This document shows positions 25,975 to 35,000 of a stretch of 64,000 nucleotides of DNA, one piece after another. This stretch comes from an uncultured Fibrobacter sp. GTDB lineage: Bacteria; Fibrobacterota; Fibrobacteria; Fibrobacterales; Fibrobacteraceae. Both the position numbers and the translations under genes were made by a program. The DNA lies in assembly GCA_946414025.1 (NCBI GenBank), contig CAMKMX010000003.1, positions 1 to 64,000 of the forward strand, written 5' to 3'. The notes under the pieces were generated by a model that saw only the letters and a list, made by a program, of their open reading frames with translations, ran no database searches and was not told where the DNA came from. Each line of letters opens with the position of its first letter. The stretch's first letter is position 1.

Positions 25975-26305
25975 GAAGCACTCTCTCCTCTATTTTTTTT
26001 AGGTTATCCAGCAGGTTGATTGTTGCCTGTAGCTCATTTTTTATGTCGCGAGTGGTTACACCCTTTACCATCTTCGACATCCTTCCCTTTTGCTCGGAGA
26101 CATCAAGAAGAATTGAATTAATCATATCCAAAATGGACATTCTAGCCACCTTCTTTGAAAGGTACGCATAAAGCATATTTGCCAAAAAAGATATTGTAAA
26201 GGGAATAATCAGTGTACTTATGGGGTCATTCCATGAAGAATACATGCTGTTACAAACAAGTAAAAGCAAAAGGACGAACGCCATCGACAACAGTTTATTT
26301 TTCAT
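25967..26305 (-). CDS. Unknown two-helix membrane protein (AT-rich gene pair, first gene)
   Basis: 112 residues from ATG 26305. Two hydrophobic segments (LLSMAFVLLLLLVCNSMY and TLIIPFTISFLANMLYAYL) are followed by a cytoplasmic coiled-coil-like part (ILDMINSILLDVSEQKGRM ... NELQATINLLDNLKKIEERV). No family recognised. A start at 26335 adds ten residues without better support; GGAAGT lies just before 26305. AT-rich. Confidence 0.65.
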   Translation of the reverse strand: MKNKLLSMAFVLLLLLVCNSMYSSWNDPISTLIIPFTISFLANMLYAYLSKKVARMSILDMINSILLDVSEQKGRMSKMVKGVTTRDIKNELQATINLLDNLKKIEERVLHD

Positions 26306-26699
26306 TTCAACTTCCTGCTTGAACAATGTCCGCATTTAACAATTCCGAATGTAAAAAAAAAAAACAAAGTCAAGTAAATTTTCGTTTACATTACCAAACT
26401 GCCCATTTTAGGCGTTTTTTAGGGGTTTTAGGGGGCATAGCCCCCTAGGCGAAGGGGTAGGCCGAGCGCGGCTCGGCCGAGGGGGAGGCCTCCCCCTTTT
26501 CAATTCGGATTTCGGAATTACGATTTCAAAGCACTCAAAAAAAATCCGAGCCTCATGCATAGAGCCTTTTACCCGCAAGCGGATCCTCGCATTGGTTCGA
26601 CTTCGCTCACCACAGGACGCGAGGATGACGATACCCGTGCCTCGCGCCTCGAACCTCGTGCCTTTTTATTACCTTTCTGGGCAAATACCGGAGTTTATT
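26306..26699. other. GC-rich palindromes and repeats upstream of the GH8 gene
   Basis: No gene seen. A poly-A tract (26354-26363) and AT-rich stretch hold the likely promoter of the AT-rich pair. Then GTTTTAGGGGG-cata-GCCCCCTAGG (about 26424-26448), GGCCGAGCGCGGCTCGGCC (26460-26478) and GGGGGAGGCCTCCCCC followed by TTTT (26481-26500), a strong terminator-like hairpin. A GGATCCTCGC / GCGAGGATGAC palindrome spans 26580-26630, and a heptamer array CGTGCCT CGCGCCT CGAACCT CGTGCCT lies at 26634-26662. Confidence 0.75.
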
Positions 26700-27812
26700 A
26701 TGGAAAGATTCAAGCCGCGTGACATGTTCGTGGAGGCGGGTTACGGCCCGAACTTTGCAGACCAGCTTTTGCAGAACGCCTACAGCAAGCTTTTCGAAGG
26801 CGACCCTATCGACGAGCGCATCTGCTTTGAAGCCTCCGACGACATGGCCTACATCGTGGATATCGGGCACGACGACATCCGCTCCGAAGGCATGAGCTAC
26901 GGCATGTTCGTCACCGCCCTCACCGACCATCCGGAACTTTTCGAGAAACTGTGGCGCTTCACCAAGCGCTATCTGTACAACGCGGGCGGCCCGCACCAGG
27001 GTTTCTATTCCTGGCAGGTTTCCACTACGGATTTTTCCATGATGGATCCCGGGTCCGCCCCCGACGGCGAAGAATATATCGCGGCGGCCCTTTTGATTGC
27101 GGCCAAGCGGTTCGGTCGCGACGACTACAAGCAGGCGGCGGTGGAACTCATCAACATGATGCGGCACAAGCAGGCGAACGAGCTGGTGGGCCCCATCATT
27201 GACCCGAAGATGGGAATCGTGCGGTTCTCCCCAGTGCTGGGCAACGACTTTACCGACCCCAGTTACCATACCGTGGCGTTCTACCGCATGTTCGCCGAAG
27301 CCACCGGCGATGACGAGTGGAACGAAATCGCCAAGCGGAGCGTGGAATACTTGACGCATGCCGCACACCCGGAGACGGGACTCTGCGCCGACTACTCGGA
27401 ATTCGACGGCACGCCCAAATCCATGCCCTGGTTCCCCGAAAGCAACTGCTTCAGCGGAGACGCCTGGCGTGTGGCCCTGAACCTGAGCCTCGACTACACG
27501 CTGTTCCGCGCCGACGAGCGGGAGAAGCAGATTTGCGAGCGAATCCTGAACTTCTTCGAAAGCCGGCGGCCCTACCTGGCGGACTATTCCGTAGACGGTA
27601 GCCCATTCCCGCGGCAGGGGCGCGAGGCCACTCCAGGTGTAATCGCCATGAACGCCGCCGCCACCCAGGTGCTTGATTCCGAAAATCCGCTGATCCACGG
27701 GTTCGTGCGGGACCTTTCGAACCTGTCGGTGCCCTTCCGTTTCTGGCGCTACTACGACGGCATGCTCTACATTATCGGGATTCTCGGGACCGCCGGGAAG
27801 ATTGTGTTTTAG
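26700..27812 (+). CDS. GH8 reducing-end xylose-releasing exo-oligoxylanase (Rex-like)
   Basis: 370 residues, no signal peptide, hence cytoplasmic. Family GH8 (inverting): HDDIRSEGMSYGMFV gives the general acid Glu63, SAPDGEEYIAAALL gives Asp122, and FSGDAWRVALNLSLDY gives Asp254; these sit close to the spacing of Glu70, Asp128 and Asp263 reported for the Bacillus halodurans Rex. The length matches Rex (about 388) rather than secreted endoglucanases with dockerins. It would trim imported xylo-oligosaccharides from the reducing end. Start at 26700 is preceded by CCGGAG; the ORF track start lies in repeat sequence. Confidence 0.85.
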   Translation: MERFKPRDMFVEAGYGPNFADQLLQNAYSKLFEGDPIDERICFEASDDMAYIVDIGHDDIRSEGMSYGMFVTALTDHPELFEKLWRFTKRYLYNAGGPHQGFYSWQVSTTDFSMMDPGSAPDGEEYIAAALLIAAKRFGRDDYKQAAVELINMMRHKQANELVGPIIDPKMGIVRFSPVLGNDFTDPSYHTVAFYRMFAEATGDDEWNEIAKRSVEYLTHAAHPETGLCADYSEFDGTPKSMPWFPESNCFSGDAWRVALNLSLDYTLFRADEREKQICERILNFFESRRPYLADYSVDGSPFPRQGREATPGVIAMNAAATQVLDSENPLIHGFVRDLSNLSVPFRFWRYYDGMLYIIGILGTAGKIVF

Positions 27813-27845
27813 AGGCTCGAGGTTCGGGGCACGAGGATCGAAGAG
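27811..27845. repeat. GAGGNNC heptamer array abutting the GH8 stop
   Basis: GAGGCTC GAGGTTC GGGGCAC GAGGATC GAAGAGT begins at the stop TAG. It is the reverse complement pattern of the array at 26634-26662, so the GH8 gene is bracketed by inverted arrays. Confidence 0.75.
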
Positions 27846-27902
27846 TGTCATCCTCGCTGTCATTCTGGAGCGCAGCGATAGAATCACGAGGATCCGCTTG
27901 AA
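27845..27902. repeat. Nested palindromic repeat (inverted copy of 12.5 kb element)
   Basis: TGTCATCCTCGCTGTCATTC ... GCGATAGAATCACGAGGATC, outer and inner stems as in the 12.5 kb copy. Confidence 0.8.
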
Positions 27903-27904
27903 GT

Positions 27905-28020
27905 GTTAATGGTTAGGGGTTAGGGGTTAGGATTTAGGGGTTAGGATTTAGGGGTTAGGATTTAGGGGTTAGGATTTAGGGGCTAGGATCTAGGGGCTAG
28001 GATCTAGGGGTCGCTGGACA
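27905..28020. repeat. TTAGGGG/TTAGGAT heptamer array
   Basis: About fifteen 7-bp units alternate TTAGGGG, TTAGGAT, and later CTAGGGG, CTAGGAT. It ends in the shared box GGGGTCGCTGGACACAAGATG (28007-28027); a second copy of the box (AGGGCCGCTGGTCACAAGACG) lies at 28111-28131, and a GTCATCCTGACG...AGGATCC palindrome at about 28043-28076. Confidence 0.85.
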
Positions 28021-28169
28021 CAAGATGCTTTGAAGCGCGAGGGATGTCATCCTGACGCCGGAGGCGGAAGGATCCAGTCCGTAGGAATAGTTGCACAGTG
28101 GTTAGTGATTAGGGCCGCTGGTCACAAGACGATTTGATGGTTAGGAAAGTTTTTTCGAAGGAGTAAGAC

Positions 28170-29099
28170 ATGAACAAAATCTCTCGTAAAGTTTTTGCCG
28201 CAGGGCTCGCGATTTCTATCGCCTTTTTGGTCGCGGGTTGCGAAGACGTGCGGGTAGAAAAATACCCCAATGGCCAGGTGCAGTTCGAAACCACCTACGT
28301 AAACGACAAGCGCGAAGGTCTGGAAAAGGAGTTCTACGAGAACGGCACGCTGAAGCGGGAAACACCCTACAAGGAAGACCGGCGGGAAGGCCTTACCAAG
28401 GAATACTTTGAAGACGGCACCTTGAAATCGGAAATTCCCTACGCCGACGGTTACATCGAAGGAACGGTGCTCCGCTACCACAAGAACGGCAAGCTCGCCT
28501 CCAAGGCCCTGTACCAGAAGAACAAGCAGGTGGAATTTGGGGAAGTTTTCGATGAAAGCGGCGACCCCGCCACTAACGGCAGCTACAAGGACCCCCGAGA
28601 CGGTATCGCCTACGAGTGGGTCCGCATCGGCGACCAGCTCTGGACCGCAGAAAACCTGAACTACGCCCCGGCGGCAGGCTCCCTATGCATGCAGTGCAAC
28701 AACTGGGGCCGCCTCTACAATTTCGAAAGCGCGAAGACCGCCTGCATGGACGGATTCCACATGCCCACCAAGGAAGAATGGCAAAAACTGATTGCCGCCG
28801 CAGGCAACAAACCCGCCCTGGCCTTGAAAGCCGGTTTCGGCTGGGACCCCATTACAGAAGGCTCCAACAACTACGGCAACGGCAAGGACGAGCTGGGCTT
28901 TGGCGTAAAAGCGGGAGGAGCACACTTCGCGAAGAGCGATGTGCCGCTCAAAGAACGCAAGTTCGATTCCGCCGGGAAAAAGGCCTACTTCTGGACCGCC
29001 GAAGGCGAAGTGGTGGTATTCCACCACAACAAGGACAACGTCACCTTCGAAAAGTTCAATCCCGAACACGGCGCAAGCCTGAGGTGCCTGAAGGACTAA
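28170..29099 (+). CDS. Lipoprotein with MORN-like repeats and FISUMP domain
   Basis: 309 residues. Signal MNKISRKVFAAGLAISIAFL-VAGC (Cys24). Residues 27-115 hold about four MORN_2/YwqK-type repeats (YPNGQVQFETTYVNDKREG, FYENGTLKRETPYKEDRREG, YFEDGTLKSEIPYADGYIEG, YHKNGKLASKALYQKNK). Residues about 130-309 are a FISUMP domain (YEWVRIGDQLWTAENLNYAP, CMDGFHMPTKEEWQKLIAAA, ASLRCLKD). The pairing joins the two large surface-repeat families seen in this window. Ribosome site GAAGGAG seven bases before the ATG. Confidence 0.85.
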   Translation: MNKISRKVFAAGLAISIAFLVAGCEDVRVEKYPNGQVQFETTYVNDKREGLEKEFYENGTLKRETPYKEDRREGLTKEYFEDGTLKSEIPYADGYIEGTVLRYHKNGKLASKALYQKNKQVEFGEVFDESGDPATNGSYKDPRDGIAYEWVRIGDQLWTAENLNYAPAAGSLCMQCNNWGRLYNFESAKTACMDGFHMPTKEEWQKLIAAAGNKPALALKAGFGWDPITEGSNNYGNGKDELGFGVKAGGAHFAKSDVPLKERKFDSAGKKAYFWTAEGEVVVFHHNKDNVTFEKFNPEHGASLRCLKD

Positions 29100-29168
29100 T
29101 TACAAGTGTGTAGTGTGTGATGTGAGATGTGAAATTACACATTCCACACCACACATTTCACATTAATC
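29100..29168. repeat. Heptamer arrays forming an inverted pair between convergent genes
   Basis: AAGTGTG TAGTGTG TGATGTG AGATGTG after the first stop, and (minus strand) AATGTGA AATGTGT GGTGTGG AATGTGT after the argJ stop; the two halves are complementary and can fold. Confidence 0.8.
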
Positions 29169-30386
29169 CTACGTCGTGTATTCAGCGTTGATCTTTACGT
29201 AGCCGTAGCTCAGGTCGCAGGTGAAGGCGCTGGCAGAAGCCTGACCGATGTTCAGCACCAGCGTCACCTTGTATTCACGCTGGCGAACCACCGCATGGAG
29301 TGCCGCCGTCTGAGCTTCGTCGAGCTGGAGCGGGCGCCCGCCTTCAAGCACCTTCACGTCACCGAAGTACAGGTCGGTGTGTTCGGCCACCATGTTGCAA
29401 CCGCTACTGCCTGCACTGCTGAGAATGCGGCCCCAGTTGGGGTCTTCGCCGAACATGGCGCACTTCGCAAGGTTCGATGTTCCGATGAAGCGGGCCATGC
29501 GGAGAGCTTCTTCGTGGCTTTCGGCTTTTTCGATGCGCAGTTCGATCAGCTTGGTAGCGCCTTCGCCATCACGGACGATATCCTTGGCAAGGCTCTGCAT
29601 GATAAGCATCAGGGCCGCGCGGAACTCGCCCTGCTCCGAGAGGCTCAGGTCTTCGTAGCGCAGACCGCTCATGCCGTTGGCCAGCAAGATGCAGGTATCG
29701 TTGGTGCTGGTGTCACCATCGACGGTAATTGCGTTGAAGGAATCGGCGATGTCCGCACGGAATTCGGCAAAGAAGTCGATGGGGAGCGAAATGTCGGTGG
29801 TAATGAAGGCGAGCATGGTGGCCATGTTGGGGTGAATCATTCCCGAGCCCTTGCAGGCGCCGCCGATGGTCACTACGCCCTTTTCGGTATGGATTTCAAC
29901 AGCGTGGCTCTTGAGGGCAAGGTCGGTAGTGAGGATGGCGCGGCCGAATTCCTCGGAGGCGTCGGCGTGGAGCTTTTCCACCAGCTTGGGGATCCCGGCC
30001 TCGATCTTGTCCATGGGCATCAGGTGGCCGATCACGCCGGTGCTGCACACCAGCACGCTCTTGGGCGCAAGGTTCAGGGCCTCTTCGGTAAGGGTGGCCA
30101 TGCGTTCGGCATCCTTGTAGCCCTGTTCACCGGTACAGGCGTTGGCGTTTCCGCTGTTCACCACCACAGCCGTTGCAAAATGGGCATGCTCCAGGGCAGC
30201 CTTGTCATAAAGCACCGGGGCGGCCTTCACCTTGTTGGTGGTAAACACCGCAAAGCAGCGGGCGGCCTTTTCGCTCTTGAGAAGCGCCATGTCGGCATTG
30301 CCGCTGGCCTTGATGCCTGCGCAGATTCCAGATGCCGTGAAGCCCTTGGGGGAACACACACCGCCATTTTCCAACAGATTGTACAT
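29169..30386 (-). CDS. argJ: Bifunctional ornithine acetyltransferase / N-acetylglutamate synthase
   Basis: 405 residues, arginine biosynthesis. SGMIHPNMATMLAFITTD holds the autocleavage site Ala189-Thr190; the new N-terminal Thr is the nucleophile. TVDGDTSTNDTC and MFGEDPNWGRIL are further signatures. It transfers acetyl from N-acetylornithine to glutamate, recycling acetyl groups. CAGGAGTCGAT precedes the ATG. Divergent from greA. Downstream it meets the heptamer arrays. Confidence 0.95.
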   Translation of the reverse strand: MYNLLENGGVCSPKGFTASGICAGIKASGNADMALLKSEKAARCFAVFTTNKVKAAPVLYDKAALEHAHFATAVVVNSGNANACTGEQGYKDAERMATLTEEALNLAPKSVLVCSTGVIGHLMPMDKIEAGIPKLVEKLHADASEEFGRAILTTDLALKSHAVEIHTEKGVVTIGGACKGSGMIHPNMATMLAFITTDISLPIDFFAEFRADIADSFNAITVDGDTSTNDTCILLANGMSGLRYEDLSLSEQGEFRAALMLIMQSLAKDIVRDGEGATKLIELRIEKAESHEEALRMARFIGTSNLAKCAMFGEDPNWGRILSSAGSSGCNMVAEHTDLYFGDVKVLEGGRPLQLDEAQTAALHAVVRQREYKVTLVLNIGQASASAFTCDLSYGYVKINAEYTT

Positions 30387-30448
30387 ATCGACTCCTGCAA
30401 AAGGCGCCCTTCAGGAACTGCCGTTCCCCAAAACGCCGGTAAATTTTT

Positions 30449-30461
30449 TACCTTGTAGAGC
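30449..30461 (+). promoter_or_regulatory. Leaderless-type TACCTTG box of greA
   Basis: TACCTTG at 30449-30455, with 7 nt between TACCTT and the ATG at 30462; no ribosome site. Confidence 0.6.
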
Positions 30462-30932
30462 ATGGAAAAGAAAATCCCGTTTACACAAGAAGCCTACGAC
30501 CAGCTCGTCAAGGACCTCAATAATTTAAAAAATGTAGAACGTCCCCGCGTGCTGCAGGAACTGGTTGACGCCCGCGCACAGGGCGATTTGAGCGAAAACG
30601 CCGAATACCATGCCGCCAAGGAGCGGCTCGCCGCCATCGACAACGTGGAACTGCCCAAACTGCAGGACCAGCTGGCCCGCGCCGAAGTGGTGGCCTTTGA
30701 CGCCTCCTCCGACACCATCCGTTTTGGTGCCACCGTCACCGTCAAGAACCTGAAAACCAAGCGGGACGTGGTTTACCAGTTGGTGTCTCCCGAAAGCGTA
30801 GACGCCCTCAACGGGAAAATCAGTTTCAAGAGCCCCATCGGCGCCGCCCTCATGGGCAAGAAGCGGGGCGACAAGGTAGAAGTTTCCACCCCCAAGGGCG
30901 TGAACAACTTCGAAATCATCGACTTCAAGTAA
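30462..30932 (+). CDS. greA: Transcript cleavage factor GreA
   Basis: 156 residues. N-terminal coiled coil with LVDARAQGDLSENAEYHAAK (acidic DLSENAEY tip for RNA polymerase backtrack cleavage), and C-terminal FKBP-like domain (FGATVTVKNLKT ... KISFKSPIGAALMGKKRGD). It rescues stalled RNA polymerase. Next gene holA begins 28 bp downstream on the same strand; a short GGCGG/CCGCC hairpin lies in the gap. Confidence 0.95.
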   Translation: MEKKIPFTQEAYDQLVKDLNNLKNVERPRVLQELVDARAQGDLSENAEYHAAKERLAAIDNVELPKLQDQLARAEVVAFDASSDTIRFGATVTVKNLKTKRDVVYQLVSPESVDALNGKISFKSPIGAALMGKKRGDKVEVSTPKGVNNFEIIDFK

Positions 30933-30960
30933 GGCGGACAGGACCGCCCGCGAGACTAGG

Positions 30961-31932
30961 ATGATTGTAGCCCTCATTGGCAAGGACCAGTTTTCCAAGG
31001 ACATCCGCATCGAGAAATTCATTGCCGATGCCCTGGGCGAACGGAAAGACGACGCTCTTTCCAAGCAGATCCTGTACGCCACGGACACGAACATCCCTTC
31101 CATCGCCGAAGCGGTAATGACCGCCTGCGACTCCGTGTCCATGTTCAGCCCGGAACAGGCCGTGGTAGTACGCAAGGCCGAAGCCCTCAAGGCAGACGAT
31201 ACCAGGGCTCTGGCCAAATGGCTGGGGCATGGCCCCCAGTGCAAGCTTTTGCTGGATTTCGAAACCCTCGCCGCCAACACGGAACTCTACAAGGCCCTGA
31301 AAAAGGCAGGCGAAATCGAGAAGGAATACGACGAGCCCAAGTCCTACAAGATGGCCGACTGGATTGCCTCGGTCATCCCCTCCCATTTCAAGAAGGCCAT
31401 CGACAAGGATGCCTGCCAGTACCTGGCCGAAGCCCTGGGCACCGACACCAAGCTGGTGTGCGAAGAAGTCGAAAAGATTCTCCTGTTCCAGCCGGACTGC
31501 AAGAAAATCGACCTGGAACTGGTCAAGACCATGGTGGTTTCCCAGCGGAAAATCGTGGCCTACGAAATCAACGACTATTTCGGCATGCGTGACGGCAAGG
31601 CCTACGCCAAGAAACTGAACGAAATGTTCAACAACGGCGTGCAGGCGGTGCAAATCGTGGCGTCGCTGTACTACTACGCCGTTGACCTGATGAACTTTTC
31701 GGCCCTGCTCGCGAAAGGCATGACCCCCAAAGACGCCGCTGCCGAACTGGGCAAGAACGACTTTATCTTCAACGTGAAGGGCAAGGCTCCTGAATGCGCA
31801 AGGCGCTGGGGCAAGCCGCTCCTGTGCAGGGTCATCCGCAGGCTTGCCGACCTGGACTTTGAAATCAAGAGCGGGAAATGCTCCACCCGCATTAGCCAGG
31901 AGTTGGCGCTAGCCGCCCTGGTGGTGCGGTAA
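30961..31932 (+). CDS. holA: DNA polymerase III delta subunit
   Basis: 323 residues. MIVALIGKDQFSKDIRIEKF matches the delta N-terminus; CKLLLDFETLAANTELYKAL and MADWIASVIPSHFKKAIDKD follow the family, as does MVVSQRKIVAYEINDYFGM. The protein opens the beta clamp as part of the clamp loader. Walker A is degenerate, as usual for delta. ATG 30961 follows a weak upstream region; its spacing to greA suggests co-transcription. Confidence 0.8.
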   Translation: MIVALIGKDQFSKDIRIEKFIADALGERKDDALSKQILYATDTNIPSIAEAVMTACDSVSMFSPEQAVVVRKAEALKADDTRALAKWLGHGPQCKLLLDFETLAANTELYKALKKAGEIEKEYDEPKSYKMADWIASVIPSHFKKAIDKDACQYLAEALGTDTKLVCEEVEKILLFQPDCKKIDLELVKTMVVSQRKIVAYEINDYFGMRDGKAYAKKLNEMFNNGVQAVQIVASLYYYAVDLMNFSALLAKGMTPKDAAAELGKNDFIFNVKGKAPECARRWGKPLLCRVIRRLADLDFEIKSGKCSTRISQELALAALVVR

Positions 31933-32053
31933 TCCCCGAAAAACAAGTCCCAGAACCCCATAAGGGCGTTTTAGAAACATTAACAAGACCGAATCACATT
32001 TGAAAAATATATTTTTCGAATGCAGGCACATTGTCATTCAGGAGGAGTGTCAC

Positions 32054-35000
32054 ATGAAAAAAATGTGGAAGGGCATTTTGTCCCTATTCGTCGGGATTGC
32101 AATTATCAGTTGCGCCGGTACTGATTCTTCGGCACAAAAGAAGGGACATGATAATTCGAACCTGGTCAAGGCAGGGACGCCTGCCGCGGACAGCCTTGTC
32201 TCTGGGATGACTGAATTCGCCCGTTCAATATTCAAGGGAACTTTCGATTCCATTCCGGGGGATTATTACTACCACGTGACCGACGGCAGGATTGACTCGC
32301 TGTTCAAAAAGGAAGGCGGACAGTACAAGCCTATCATTTCTATCGACTACGACTTCATCGTCGGGCAAAGCGGCTTTGAACTAAAAAAAAACAATTACAG
32401 TTACTTTATAAAGGAAGGCGTTTTAACACAAGAGGTTGATTTCCCAAAATATTCCAAAGCATATTGGAGCAACGGGAAAACAAAAGCCATAATGACAGGT
32501 CTCCTTTATAGGGACGACCAAGGCGTTTTTCAAGTAGATAGCGGGCTTTCCGAAATATATTTTGAAAACGGGAAAATCAAAGAGCAGAACGACTGGAAGG
32601 ACAAGCAGCTTATTGTAAGCAAAGTATGGAACGAGAATGGTATATTGATAACAGAATTAGATTTCCCTAAATATGTCAAGGCGTATTGGGACAACGGAAA
32701 GCCCAAAGCTGTAATGACAGGAGTCCTTTATAGAAGTAATCAGAGCAATATCGCGATGGATAGCGGGCACTCGGAAATTTATTTTGAAAACGGGAAAATT
32801 AATCAGCAAAATGACTGGAAAGGCAAAAAACTTATTGCACAAAAAGAATGGAACGAAAAAGGAACTTTGACAAAAGAATTTGAATTCCCAAAATATTACA
32901 AGGAATATTGTGATGACGGGAAGCCAAAAATCGTATCGACAGGACTCCTTTACAAAGATGACCAAGGCAATTTCTCTGTGGATAGCGGACACTCGGAAAT
33001 ATATTTTGAAAACGGAAAAATCAAAGAACAGAACGAATGGAAAGACAAGCAGGTTGTTGCAAACAAGACATGGAACGAAAACGGGGTGTTGACACTTGAT
33101 ATAGATTTCCCTAAATATGCCAAGATGTATTGGGACAACGGAAAACCCAAAGAGGTATTGACCGGACTCCTTTATAAAAATGATCGAGGTTCCATCCGTG
33201 CGGACAGCGGGCATTCCGAAATATATTTTGAAAACGGGCAAATCAAAGAGCAGAACGACTGGAAGGATAAGCAGATCATTGCAAGTAAGCTGTGGAATGA
33301 AAACGGGGTGTTGATAACAGATTTTATTTCCTACAAATATGCCAAGATATACTGGGATAACGGGAATTTAAAGGGTGTAATAACAGGTTCTCTTTATGTT
33401 GATGATCGAGGTAATTTCGTAGTGGACAGCGGTCACACGGAATCCTATTTTGAAAATGGAAAGATTAGAGAGCAAATCGATTGGAAAGACAAACAGGTTG
33501 TTGCAAACAAGACATGGAACGAAAACGGGGTGTTGACACTTGATATAGATTTCCCTAAATATGCCAAGATGTATTGGGACAACGGAAAACCAAAAGAGGT
33601 ATTGACCGGACTCCTTTATAAAAACGATCAAGGCTTCATCCGCGTGGACAGCGGGCATTCCGAAATATATTTTGAAAACGGGAAATTCAACGAAAAAAAT
33701 GAATGGAAGGACAAACTGCTTATTGCAAGCAAAGTATGGAACGAGAATGGAATATTGATAAAAGAATTAGATTTCCCTAAATATGCCAGGATGTATTGGG
33801 ACAACGGAAAACCAAAAGAGGTATTGTCCGGGCTCCTTTATAAAAATGATCGAGGCAATTTCGAATTGGACAGCGGGCATTCCGAAATTTATTTCGAAAA
33901 TGGAAAAATCAAAGAACAAAATGACTGGAAGAATAAGCAACCTGTGGCAAGCAAGCAATGGAACGAAAACGGAGTATTGATAAAAGAATTAGATTTTCCA
34001 AAATCTATCAAAACATACTGGAACAACGGAAAGCCCAAAAGCGTAGCGATAGGTCTTCTTTATAAAGATGATCAGGGCGACATTCGCGTGGACAGCGGGC
34101 GCTCGGATATATATTTCGAAAATGGCAAAATCAAAGAGCAGAACGATTGGAAGGACAAACAATTCGTTGCACAAAAAATATGGAACGAAAGAGGGGTGAT
34201 AACATTTGATCTAAATTTCCCCAAATATGTCAAGGAATACTGGGACAATGGAAAGCCAAAAAGCGTAGCAATAGGTCTCCTTTATAGAGTTGATCAAGGC
34301 CCTATCAAAGTGGATAGCGGACATTCCGAAATATATTTCGAAAACGGAAAAATCAAACAACAATGCGACTGGAAGAATAAGCAACCTATAGCGAACAAGC
34401 AATGGAACGAAAACGGCGTACTATTAGTAGAACTAAATTTTCCAAAGTCTTTCAAAGCATACTGGGACAACGGAAAGCCTAAGGCTATATTGACAGGAGT
34501 CCTTTATAGGGATAATCAAGGCAATATCGAGGTGGATAGCGGGCATTCCGAAATATATTTTGAAAATGGACAAATTAAAGAGCAGAACGACTGGAAAAAC
34601 AAGCAGATTGTTACGAATAAAACATGGAACGAAAACGGCGTATTGACAGTTGATATAGATTTCCCAAAACATATCAAAGGATATTGGGATAACGGGAAAT
34701 TAAAAGGGATAATGACAGGTTTGCTTTATAGAGATGACCAAGGAAACTTCCATTTAGATAGTGGACACTCGGAAGCATATTTCGAAAATGGACAAATCAA
34801 AGAGCAGAACGACTGGAAGGACAAGCAGATTGTTGCAAACAAAACATGGAACGAAAAAGGGGTATTGACAGTTGATATAAATTTACCAAAATATTCCAAA
34901 TGGTATTGGGATGACGGAAGATTAGAACAAATTGCCACAGGTGTCCTTTATAGAGACGACCAAGGCGTCATCCGCGTGGACAGCGGGCGCTCGGAGGTAT

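Larger units (their letters stand above)
27813..28169. other. Intergenic stretch made almost entirely of repeats
   Basis: 357 bases with no gene: GAGG-heptamers, nested palindrome, TTAGGGG array, two copies of the CCGCTGG-type box and one more palindrome, in that order. Expression signals for the next gene are only the terminal AAGGAGTAAGAC. Confidence 0.7.

Noticed and set aside
30387-30461. tRNA or riboswitch between argJ and greA
   Set aside because: 75 bases with no cloverleaf or known aptamer core; contains just promoter elements.
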